Assembly: GCA_903915555.1 (NCBI GenBank)
Contig: CAIWTL010000634.1
Location: 1-5,920 of the forward strand
Direction of reading: 5' to 3'
Length of the DNA stretch: 5,920 nucleotides
From: an uncultured Micrococcales bacterium
GTDB taxonomy: Bacteria > Actinomycetota > Actinomycetes > S36-B12 > GCA-2699445
Shown: one piece after another, positions 1-5,165 of the stretch
Position numbering within the stretch: position 1 is the stretch's first letter
Layout of the letters: the number at the start of each line of letters is the position of its first letter
Notes under the pieces: model-generated
Databases searched by the model: none
What the model saw: the letters and a program-made list of their open reading frames with translations, nothing else
Told to the model about the DNA's origin: nothing
Position numbers and translations under genes: made by a program

Positions 1-552
1 CCACGCCGCCACCGTGATGACCTGACACGCACACGGACTACCCGGCACCCCGACCCGGTCCTCCAGACTGGAAGTGGTGTGGTCGAACGGGCAATGCCCA
101 GGGGCGTACCCAGCAGCGGAATCAGCCCGACCCAGGGCGATGAGGTGGTCCTGCAGCTCCCGGCCCACCGGAAGCCACAACAACGCCCGCACCTCAGCAC
201 GGACCTCTGCGTCCCACCAGCCCGCCTGCGTCCACCCCGGCCGCCGCACCCGCCACAACACGGCCGCCACACCCGACTCCACGCGACCGGACAACGATCC
301 GCCAGTCAAGCCGCCCGAGCCAGCCGAACGGCTCGACGACGAGTCGGCAACGGTCGACGAGGAGAACGAGGAGCTAGAGGAGGAAGAGGAGTCCAACGGG
401 GAGCCAGTGATAGCGGCCGGCGACGGGAACGCGAACCCGATCCGAGGATCCAGATCCACCTGACGCACCCGACAATCAGCAGCCGCAGCGGCCCGACCCC
501 GCGAGCCCGTCAACGTCGACCGCAACGACTTCGAGCGTGACTTCCGGGCCAT
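1..552 (-). CDS. DUF222/13E12-type HNH endonuclease-like protein, N-terminal part (cut by left edge)
   Basis: The minus-strand frame is open for 184 codons from the ATG at 552-550 to base 1, with no stop, so the C-terminus lies outside. The visible protein has a basic start (MARKSRSKSL), an Ala-rich patch, a poly-serine stretch with eight serines in a row at residues 55-62, and a Gly/Ser linker to about residue 90. From residue 91 a folded region begins (VESGVAAVLWRVRRPGW), followed by GWWDAEVRAEVRALLWLPVG and a Cys/His cluster (GHCPFDHTT, then GSPCACQV). From memory this arrangement matches actinobacterial DUF222 proteins, which usually end in an HNH nuclease domain; that domain would lie beyond the window and is not seen. 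Their role is generally unknown, and many are multicopy, mobile-like genes. Third codon positions are G/C/T-biased, unlike the plus-strand frames here. No clear Shine-Dalgarno precedes the ATG; an in-frame GTG at 564 is an alternative start. The frame is sure, the family is likely. Confidence 0.68.
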   Translation of the reverse strand, partial: MARKSRSKSLRSTLTGSRGRAAAAADCRVRQVDLDPRIGFAFPSPAAITGSPLDSSSSSSSSFSSSTVADSSSSRSAGSGGLTGGSLSGRVESGVAAVLWRVRRPGWTQAGWWDAEVRAEVRALLWLPVGRELQDHLIALGRADSAAGYAPGHCPFDHTTSSLEDRVGVPGSPCACQVITVAAW

Positions 553-780
553 GACCCATTCCACCAAAGGGGTCCGACACAAACCCACAGACCAATCCAG
601 CGACGACCCCCGGCCGAGCCCCGGCCGACCGCCGACCCAAGGCGGCCGACCACAGATCTGCCCCGCAACCCCAGATATGACCCGCACCACCACACATCAG
701 CCCCGCACGGGGCAGATATGCGGTCGGCTCAGCCGCGTGTCGGGGAGGATTCCGGCGGGGACGCGACGGACAATGGGCAC
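553..780. other. divergent intergenic region with long inverted repeat
   Basis: This spacer separates the DUF222-like gene (minus) from the small acidic protein (plus), so it should hold both promoters. The clearest structure is an exact 9-base inverted repeat, ATCTGCCCC at 656-664 and GGGGCAGAT at 709-717, separated by 44 bases. CAGATATG also occurs twice as a direct repeat (672-679 and 713-720). A short stem, CCGCC (629-633) with GGCGG (641-645), encloses seven bases. CGGCCGA occurs three times between 611 and 650. Open frames here lack the codon bias of the neighbouring genes, so I call no gene. Confidence 0.45.
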
Positions 781-921
781 ATGCCCGACCCCCAGACCCC
801 CACTCTCCGCTGGATCGAGGAACTCGTCACCGGCGACCACAAAGAAGAGGACGCCGGCCGACGCTTCGCCGACCTCTTCCGCGACATCGACACCGGTGAG
901 GACGGGTCGGGCGACTCCTGA
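781..921 (+). CDS. small acidic protein, 46 residues, function unknown
   Basis: I do not recognise this protein. It is short and acidic: a Pro-rich start (MPDPQTPTLRWIEELV), a charged middle with KEEDAGRRFADLFRDID, and an acidic Gly/Ser/Asp tail. Residues 8-37 could form one or two amphipathic helices. The case for a real gene is codon use: almost every third position is G or C, and the frame ends cleanly before the convergent secreted-protein gene. I chose the ATG at 781 because GC3 drops upstream of it and because GACAAT (769-774), a 4/6 match to the -10 consensus, ends six bases before it, which would fit a leaderless message. An in-frame ATG at 718 would give 67 residues; neither start has a good Shine-Dalgarno. 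There is no signal peptide or membrane segment. Confidence 0.5.
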   Translation: MPDPQTPTLRWIEELVTGDHKEEDAGRRFADLFRDIDTGEDGSGDS

Positions 922-963
922 GCGCCTTCCGACCCATCATCACCGGCCGACCGGCATCCGCGG

Positions 964-1431
964 TCAGGATGCGCTGCACACGGTGTCGATCAGGCTCGCG
1001 TCCACCCCGCCGCCCGACATCATGTACATCTCGTCAGCGTCGACGGGGATCCAGCCACGCATGCGTTGCGCGCTTCCGTATCCGACCCACTTGGCGGACA
1101 ACCGCTGCTGCGGGATCCATTCGTCGCCGTACCAGAACCCGGGAAGGCTGCCGACCAGCCAGCGCTGCGGCGAGTACCCCTTGACCCGACCCGTCAGACA
1201 CCGGGCCTCGGAGTAGAACATCCCGTAGGCCCCCGTGACCCAACGTCCACTCTTGCGCATGAGTGTGAAACGTCCCGTGTAGATGTCCCCGTCGTAGGAG
1301 ACGTCGCGCACCATGTAGAGATAGCGCTCCGCCCCCCACTGGGGCGCCGCCGGGACCGTCGCGGCCGACGCCACCGCGGGCATCGCCATCGCCCCGGCCA
1401 TCACCGCTGTGAGAACTGCCCTGCTGATCAT
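964..1431 (-). CDS. Sec-secreted protein of unknown function, 155 residues
   Basis: The first 23 residues form a typical Sec signal peptide: MISR, a hydrophobic Ala/Val/Met core, and an ASA-A cleavage site after about residue 23. It has no lipobox cysteine, so the product should be released outside the membrane. The mature part of about 130 residues is rich in Trp and Tyr (for example GFWYGDEWIPQQR and AKWVGYGS). It has exactly two cysteines, Cys78 and Cys152, which could form one disulfide tying the C-terminus to the core. I recognise no enzyme motif or family. GGAGG at 1445-1441 supports the start; it lies nine bases before the ATG at 1431 and six before an overlapping GTG at 1434, so either could be used. 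The gene is convergent with the small acidic protein (42-base gap) and divergent from the MaoC-type hydratase gene. Confidence 0.8.
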   Translation of the reverse strand: MISRAVLTAVMAGAMAMPAVASAATVPAAPQWGAERYLYMVRDVSYDGDIYTGRFTLMRKSGRWVTGAYGMFYSEARCLTGRVKGYSPQRWLVGSLPGFWYGDEWIPQQRLSAKWVGYGSAQRMRGWIPVDADEMYMMSGGGVDASLIDTVCSAS

Positions 1432-1467
1432 CACCGATCACCTCCGGCCGAGTCACCCTCACCTTCG

Positions 1468-1473
1468 ACGCTA
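1468..1473 (-). promoter_or_regulatory. possible -10 box for the secreted-protein gene
   Basis: Read on the minus strand the bases are TAGCGT, which fits the actinobacterial TANNNT pattern. It would start transcription near 1461, leaving a leader of about 30 bases that contains the GGAGG ribosome site. I see no convincing -35 box. The palindrome CACGTG (1476-1481) lies just upstream and could be an operator. Confidence 0.3.
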
Positions 1474-1486
1474 GACACGTGACGGG

Positions 1487-1515
1487 CTTCCGGGATGGGT
1501 CCACAGACCCGGAAG
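1487..1515. promoter_or_regulatory. imperfect hairpin/operator-like inverted repeat
   Basis: CTTCCGGG (1487-1494) pairs with CCCGGAAG (1508-1515). An alternative fold pairs CTTCC with GGAAG and then GGGTC (1497-1501) with GACCC (1506-1510) around a CACA loop, leaving a five-base bulge. No T-run follows, and the position is upstream of both divergent genes, so I read it as a DNA operator and not a terminator. The regulator is unknown. Confidence 0.4.
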
Positions 1516-1547
1516 GCACCGCCGGAAGTCCCGTGACCTACCGGAAG
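1487..1547. repeat. four copies of CCGGAAG/CTTCCGG in a divergent promoter region
   Basis: The heptamer CCGGAAG occurs at 1509-1515, 1522-1528 and 1541-1547, and its reverse complement CTTCCGG at 1487-1493: four copies in 61 bases. A second pair, AGTCCCGT (1527-1534) and ACGGGACT (1565-1572), forms an 8-base inverted repeat overlapping the cluster. The sites lie between the starts of the secreted-protein and hydratase genes, where a regulator's operators would be expected. Chance is not excluded in GC-rich DNA. Confidence 0.5.
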
Positions 1548-1587
1548 GACCGCCCGCCCGCCTGACGGGACTGCTCCGTCCACCGGG

Positions 1588-1593
1588 TAACTT
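1588..1593 (+). promoter_or_regulatory. -10 box of a leaderless promoter for the hydratase gene
   Basis: TAACTT fits TANNNT and ends six bases before the ATG at 1600, so transcription should start at or next to the A of the start codon. There is no purine-rich ribosome site between the box and the ATG. A weak -35 candidate, CTGACG (1562-1567), sits 20 bases upstream, which is long for the usual spacer. Confidence 0.5.
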
Positions 1594-1599
1594 CGACCC

Positions 1600-2634
1600 A
1601 TGAGCAAGACGAACCCCGGCAACTTCTTCGAAGACTTCTCGGTCGGCCAGGTCATCGAGCACGCGACCCCCAGGACCGTGACAGAGGGAGACCGCGCCGT
1701 CTACGGATCTCTCTACCCGACACGCTTCGCGATCCCCTCCTCGGCGGCGTTCGCCGCCGCGGTCGGGCTGGATCCGCACCCCGTCGAGGACCTCATCGGC
1801 TTCCACATCGCCTTCGGCAAGACCGTCCCGGATGTCTCCCTCAATGCGGTGGCCAACCTCGGGTACGCCGAGTGCCGCTTCCTGCAGCCCGTCGTCCCCG
1901 GCGACACCCTCACGACCACGTCCGAGGTCATCGGCCTCAAGCAGAACTCCAACGGCAAGAGTGGAGTCGTGTACGTGCGCTCGACAGCCACCAACCAGCG
2001 CGGAGAGCCCGCCATCGAATGGGCGCGGTGGGTCATGGTGCACAAACGGGACCCCGAAGCGCCGGCGCCCGACAGCGTGATCCCCGAACTGGCAACGGTA
2101 GTCGACGCGGCAGATCTCGTCGTCCCCGCCGGACTGGACTTCACCGCCTACGACTTCGAGGCGGCGGGTGAGCCCCACCGCTACGACGATTACCGGATCG
2201 GGGAGAAGATCGATCACGTCGACGGGGTGACGCTGACGGATCCGGAGCACATGATGGCGACCCGCCTGTGGCAGAACACCGCCAAGGTGCACTTCAACAC
2301 GCAGGCGCGGCCCGACGGTCGGCGCCTCGTCTACGGCGGCCACATCATCTCCCTGGCCCGGGCCCTGTCGTTCAACGGCCTCGCGAACGCCCAGTTGATC
2401 GCAGCGATCAACGCCGGGGCCCACACCTCCCCCGCTTTCGCCGGCGACACGGTCTATGCCTGGTCCGAGGTGCTCGACAAGGCCGAACTGGACGTCCCCG
2501 GGGTCGGCGCCCTGCGACTACGCCTCGTGGCGACACGGGATCGCGACGAGTCCATGACCCTCCGCGGCGACGACGGCAAGTACGCCGACGGAGTCCTGCT
2601 CGACCTCGACGTGTGGGCTCTCGTCCCCCGCTGA
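1600..2634 (+). CDS. mch: MaoC-type double-hotdog hydratase, probable mesaconyl-CoA (beta-methylmalyl-CoA) hydratase
   Basis: The 344-residue protein has the length and layout of mesaconyl-CoA hydratase (about 343 residues in Rhodobacter). As I remember that enzyme, the N-terminal stretch TNPGNFFEDF-VGQVI-HATPRTVTEGD and the motifs FGKTVPD-SLNAVANLGYAE (73-91), PVVPGDTL (97-104) and VMVHKRDP (145-152) are nearly the same. Two hotdog domains are visible: residues about 10-150 and 195-340. The second carries the likely active-site region QNTAKVHFN (225-233) followed by LVYGGHIISLA (243-253). The known reaction is the reversible hydration of mesaconyl-CoA to beta-methylmalyl-CoA in the ethylmalonyl-CoA pathway in the cytosol. 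No other gene of that pathway (crotonyl-CoA carboxylase/reductase, mutases, malyl-CoA lyase) is in the window, so a related hydratase with another C5 acyl-CoA substrate, such as one in branched-chain or itaconate breakdown, remains possible. The family-typical N-terminus fixes the start, and the gene appears leaderless. It stands alone, divergent from the secreted-protein gene. Confidence 0.87.
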   Translation: MSKTNPGNFFEDFSVGQVIEHATPRTVTEGDRAVYGSLYPTRFAIPSSAAFAAAVGLDPHPVEDLIGFHIAFGKTVPDVSLNAVANLGYAECRFLQPVVPGDTLTTTSEVIGLKQNSNGKSGVVYVRSTATNQRGEPAIEWARWVMVHKRDPEAPAPDSVIPELATVVDAADLVVPAGLDFTAYDFEAAGEPHRYDDYRIGEKIDHVDGVTLTDPEHMMATRLWQNTAKVHFNTQARPDGRRLVYGGHIISLARALSFNGLANAQLIAAINAGAHTSPAFAGDTVYAWSEVLDKAELDVPGVGALRLRLVATRDRDESMTLRGDDGKYADGVLLDLDVWALVPR

Positions 2635-2659
2635 GAGCCACCGTGCCGAACCCCTGCGT

Positions 2660-2688
2660 TTGCCTCGGGCGGTCGGCGTGCCTAGGTT
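2660..2688 (+). promoter_or_regulatory. promoter for the beta-helix protein gene
   Basis: TTGCCT (2660-2665) and TAGGTT (2683-2688) form a -35/-10 pair with a 17-base spacer. Transcription would begin near 2695, giving a leader of about 23 bases that contains the ribosome site GAGGAGAG (2707-2714), five to eight bases before the GTG start. This is the most complete SigA-like promoter in the window and suggests that this gene is not simply co-transcribed with the hydratase gene. Confidence 0.5.
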
Positions 2689-2717
2689 CCGAACGACAAC
2701 CCTGACGAGGAGAGACC

Positions 2718-3299
2718 GTGGCGCATCACGAAGGCGGACAGACCGGCACAGGCAACGCACCGGGAGGTGACGAGCCGCGTGTGATCGACGACGCCACCGT
2801 CGCGTCGACCGCGAGCGTCGCCGGCGGGGTGTTCCTGAGCCGCTCGGCCACGGTCGAGGACCAGGCGAGGGTCGTCGGCGCTGTGGAGGTCACCGATCAC
2901 GGTTCGATCGGGGGCACCTCCCTCGTGGAGGGAAGCATTCGCATCGACGGTCACGGTCGTGTCGGCGGTGCTGCCCAGGTCACCGGACATGACATCCACA
3001 TCGGTGACCAGGCGGTCGTCGACGGGAACGCCGTGGTCACGGGCCATGGCATCGTCATCAAGGATCGTGCTCGGGTGGGCGACGACCACCGCGTGGGCTC
3101 GGGGGCACAACTGCTGCATGCCGATCACGTGTACTCCTGGGATGGCGGCCACGACGGGCGCTGGACGATCTTCCGCACGGCGAACGGACACTCGGCCGGC
3201 ATCCGCGACGGCAGCGACCAGACCGTGGCCGACCTCGAGCACTCGGACCGGGCGCCCCACGCACTCAAGGCCCACGTGAAAGCTCACACCTGGGGATGA
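2718..3299 (+). CDS. hexapeptide-repeat beta-helix protein (YdcK / gamma-carbonic-anhydrase-like fold), function unknown
   Basis: After a disordered polar N-terminus (residues 1-20), residues about 22-132 form a run of imperfect hexapeptide repeats, with small or hydrophobic residues such as V, A or I at every sixth position (for example VIDDATVASTASVAGGV and HIGDQAVVDGNAVVTGHG). This predicts a left-handed parallel beta-helix of about six coils. A non-repeat C-terminal part of about 60 residues follows, with HVYSWDGGHDGRWTIFR and a His-rich tail. Histidines recur at similar turn positions (61, 79, 91, 110). I see no substrate loop or acyl-CoA motif of a true acetyltransferase. From memory the layout resembles YdcK-like and phage-linked beta-helix proteins whose role is unclear; a scaffold or binding protein is as likely as an enzyme. 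The start is the GTG at 2718, supported by GAGGAGAG at 2707-2714. It has no signal peptide, so it should be cytoplasmic. It ends only 11 bases from the convergent MFS gene. Confidence 0.75.
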   Translation: MAHHEGGQTGTGNAPGGDEPRVIDDATVASTASVAGGVFLSRSATVEDQARVVGAVEVTDHGSIGGTSLVEGSIRIDGHGRVGGAAQVTGHDIHIGDQAVVDGNAVVTGHGIVIKDRARVGDDHRVGSGAQLLHADHVYSWDGGHDGRWTIFRTANGHSAGIRDGSDQTVADLEHSDRAPHALKAHVKAHTWG

Positions 3300-3310
3300 C
3301 GTCCGGGTGA

Positions 3311-4474
3311 TCAGGCCGCAGCACGCCTACGGCGGTCGAGCATCATCGTGGGGGGACCCAGCAACAACGCGACGGCGACCGAACTGGCGACCATCATCAC
3401 CACCAGTGTCGTCTCACCGCCGAGGTCAGTGACCATGCCGAACAGCAACGGCCCGATGGCGTCACCCATCGCGAACGCCGAGCCGACGATCGCCGCCCAT
3501 CGGCCGAAAGAGTCGAGCTTGGCTCCCACAGCGAGCAGATAGGCGAACAGGGCCGCATACGACCCCGTCCACAGGAACTGCGTGACCGCGTAGGCGGTCG
3601 GGGTGGTGACCAGCACGATGGCCGTCTTTGCGAGAGCGTCGACGCCGATCATCGCGATGATCGGGACGAACAGTCCCCCGCGGTCCCCGAGCACGATGGG
3701 CAGTGAGGCTCCCGCGAGCCCCGCAACCGTCGCGACAGCGAGAATCGCTCCCAACTCGGAGGCCGACAGCCCCACGTTCTCCATGACCAGCGTTCCGACG
3801 AACGCCCACATCCCGTTGTCGGTCACGTCCAGCAGCAGAGCACCGGCGAAGATCATGGCACCCATGCCGATCGACGGGAGGGGGGATCCGTCGGCGTCCC
3901 CCTCCTTCGGTTCGTCCGCGTCGGGAAGCCAGCGGAAAAGTGGAAGGGCCAGGAGCCCGACGACCGCCATGACGAGGAACGTCGGGGTCGCCTGTGAGCC
4001 CGCGATGCGCGGCAGAGTGAACAGCAGCACCGCACCGACCGCGGTGTTGACCAGGATCGCGAGGCCGGACGCCCGCTCCGGATCCGACGTCACAGAGATG
4101 GCGGCGGTGGCGAAGGCGAGCACGACACCACTGCCGAGCCCGGCGAGGACACAGGCGCCGATCAACACGGGCGGCTCGTCGGCGAAGGCCGCGAGGGTGT
4201 AGCCGCCTGCACCGACCAGGGCGCCGAGTGCCGCGAACCGGGCACGACCCGGGCGCCCGGCGCGGCGGGCGCACAGCAACCCGGCCAGCGCCGTGGCCAG
4301 CAGGAGCACCGTGGTGACGCCGCCTGCGGCGCTCGCCGACATCCCGAGGTCGCTCTGGAGGGCGTCGACGACCTCGGGAAGGATGTCCCCGGCCAGGTAC
4401 CCGACGGTGAGGCCGACGGCCAACGCGGCGATGGCCGGGATCCCGATCCTCTCCCGGCTCAGGGTCGACGTCAT
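3311..4474 (-). CDS. MFS transporter, 12 membrane helices, substrate unknown
   Basis: The 387-residue protein is strongly hydrophobic, with about 12 membrane segments in two halves of six. The halves are joined by an acidic cytoplasmic loop at residues about 183-201 (PDADEPKEGDADG). A basic loop after the second helix (ARRAGRPGRAR, 69-79) stands where MFS proteins carry their signature G-x3-D-R-x-G-R-R motif, here in degenerate form. The C-terminus is a short basic tail (DRRRRAAA). Length and layout fit a DHA1- or cyanate/nitrate-like MFS carrier, but I cannot name the substrate. The start MTSTLSRERIGIP was chosen because the first helix follows directly and a TANNNT box ends seven bases upstream. 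The frame stays open further upstream, but that part is antisense to the acetyltransferase gene and is not hydrophobic. The transporter is divergent from the acetyltransferase (42 bases between start codons), which suggests linked function or regulation. Confidence 0.88.
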   Translation of the reverse strand: MTSTLSRERIGIPAIAALAVGLTVGYLAGDILPEVVDALQSDLGMSASAAGGVTTVLLLATALAGLLCARRAGRPGRARFAALGALVGAGGYTLAAFADEPPVLIGACVLAGLGSGVVLAFATAAISVTSDPERASGLAILVNTAVGAVLLFTLPRIAGSQATPTFLVMAVVGLLALPLFRWLPDADEPKEGDADGSPLPSIGMGAMIFAGALLLDVTDNGMWAFVGTLVMENVGLSASELGAILAVATVAGLAGASLPIVLGDRGGLFVPIIAMIGVDALAKTAIVLVTTPTAYAVTQFLWTGSYAALFAYLLAVGAKLDSFGRWAAIVGSAFAMGDAIGPLLFGMVTDLGGETTLVVMMVASSVAVALLLGPPTMMLDRRRRAAA

Positions 4475-4481
4475 GCAACTC

Positions 4482-4487
4482 AGCCTA
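4482..4487 (-). promoter_or_regulatory. -10 box of a leaderless promoter for the MFS gene
   Basis: On the minus strand the bases read TAGGCT, a TANNNT match. Seven bases separate it from the ATG at 4474, so the message should start at or within a base of the start codon. No Shine-Dalgarno is present. The -35 region of this promoter (about 4505-4510) coincides with the -10 box of the opposing acetyltransferase promoter. Confidence 0.5.
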
Positions 4488-4504
4488 GGGTCCGGGCCCA
4501 GCGA

Positions 4505-4510
4505 TAGATT
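4505..4510 (+). promoter_or_regulatory. -10 box of a leaderless promoter for the acetyltransferase gene
   Basis: TAGATT ends six bases before the ATG at 4517 and fits TANNNT. The intervening TCCCGG offers no ribosome site, so a leaderless message is predicted. With a 17-base spacer its -35 position falls on 4482-4487, exactly the -10 box of the opposite MFS promoter. No recognisable -35 sequence is seen. Confidence 0.52.
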
Positions 4511-4516
4511 TCCCGG

Positions 4517-5140
4517 ATGGCGCCCCCCGATCCCCACACGTTGCACCCCGTCGCGGGACAGCCCCGCGTCGTCCTGCTCAAACCCCTCATCGACTCGCCA
4601 TTGGTCGAGATCGGCGAGTTCACCTATTACGACGACCCGGAGTTCGCAGCGGAGTTCGAGAGCCGCAACATCCTGTATCACTACGGACCGGAACGTCTCG
4701 TGATCGGCCGGTTCTGTTCCCTTGCCACCGACGTGCGATTCATCATGAACGGCGCCAATCACCGGATGAGCGGGCCGTCCACCTTCCCCTTCCCGATCAT
4801 GGGAGGCGACTGGGCCGAGCACGTCGACCTCCTCCACGATCTGCCGCAGTCGGGGGACACCGTTGTCGGCAACGACGTGTGGATCGGCAGGAGCGCCCTG
4901 ATCATGCCCGGCGCCCACATCGGTGACGGATCCATCGTGGCGGCCGGGAGTGTGGTGACCGGCGCGGTGCCGCCGTACTCGATCGTCGCCGGCAATCCGG
5001 CGCGGATCGTCCGACGTCGCTTCGACGACGATCAGATCGACAGGCTCCTGCAGGTCCGATGGTGGGACTGGTCGCTGGACCGGATCACCGACAACATCGA
5101 CTGGATCATGGCAGGGGCCGTGGAGGATCCGCCGACCTGA
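4517..5140 (+). CDS. CatB/Vat-type xenobiotic O-acetyltransferase (hexapeptide-repeat family)
   Basis: The 207-residue protein has the length and motifs of the CatB-related/Vat group, which transfers acetyl from acetyl-CoA to hydroxyl groups of drugs such as chloramphenicol or streptogramin A. After an N-terminal extension come EIGEFTYYDDPEF (31-43), LVIGRFCSLATDVRFIMNGANHR (61-83) and the catalytic-type histidine His82. Next are the loop FPFPIMGGDW, typical of the substrate pocket, then beta-helix coils VVGNDVWIGRSALIMPGAHIGDGSIVAAGSVVTG, in which NDVWIG is a hallmark (119-124). The ending VPPYSIVAGNPARIVRRRF is the usual CoA-side motif, followed by a C-terminal helix (QIDRLLQVRWWDW). The true substrate cannot be told from sequence: chromosomal members often have unknown natural targets and give no resistance. 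The start at 4517 follows the leaderless promoter. Its 3' end faces the DHA2 exporter across 25 bases, and its 5' end faces the MFS gene. Confidence 0.88.
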   Translation: MAPPDPHTLHPVAGQPRVVLLKPLIDSPLVEIGEFTYYDDPEFAAEFESRNILYHYGPERLVIGRFCSLATDVRFIMNGANHRMSGPSTFPFPIMGGDWAEHVDLLHDLPQSGDTVVGNDVWIGRSALIMPGAHIGDGSIVAAGSVVTGAVPPYSIVAGNPARIVRRRFDDDQIDRLLQVRWWDWSLDRITDNIDWIMAGAVEDPPT

Positions 5141-5165
5141 GGTATCCGCCCCGGTTGGTTGCTGC

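Noticed and set aside
74..540. Two overlapping plus-strand frames of 129 and 153 codons at the left edge
   Set aside because: They are antisense to the DUF222-like frame and give Arg/Pro/Ser-rich sequence without domain signs; the acidic run in one is simply the complement of the poly-serine codons.
551..1216. A 221-codon plus-strand frame spanning the spacer, the small protein and part of the secreted-protein gene
   Set aside because: It crosses two better-supported genes, is rich in Pro/Thr/Arg and has no codon bias or ribosome site.
1487..1515. The hairpin as a rho-independent terminator
   Set aside because: No T-run follows on either strand, and it sits upstream of two divergent genes and not behind one.
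1471..2424. A 317-codon minus-strand frame opposite the hydratase gene
   Set aside because: It is the mirror frame of a GC-rich gene; the plus-strand product has clear family motifs and the antisense product has none.
2718..3299. Bactofilin or CRISPR-like reading of the repeats in the beta-helix gene
   Set aside because: The repeats are protein-level hexapeptides with divergent DNA, so not a CRISPR array; the sequence lacks the overall bactofilin layout I know and carries an extra C-terminal module.
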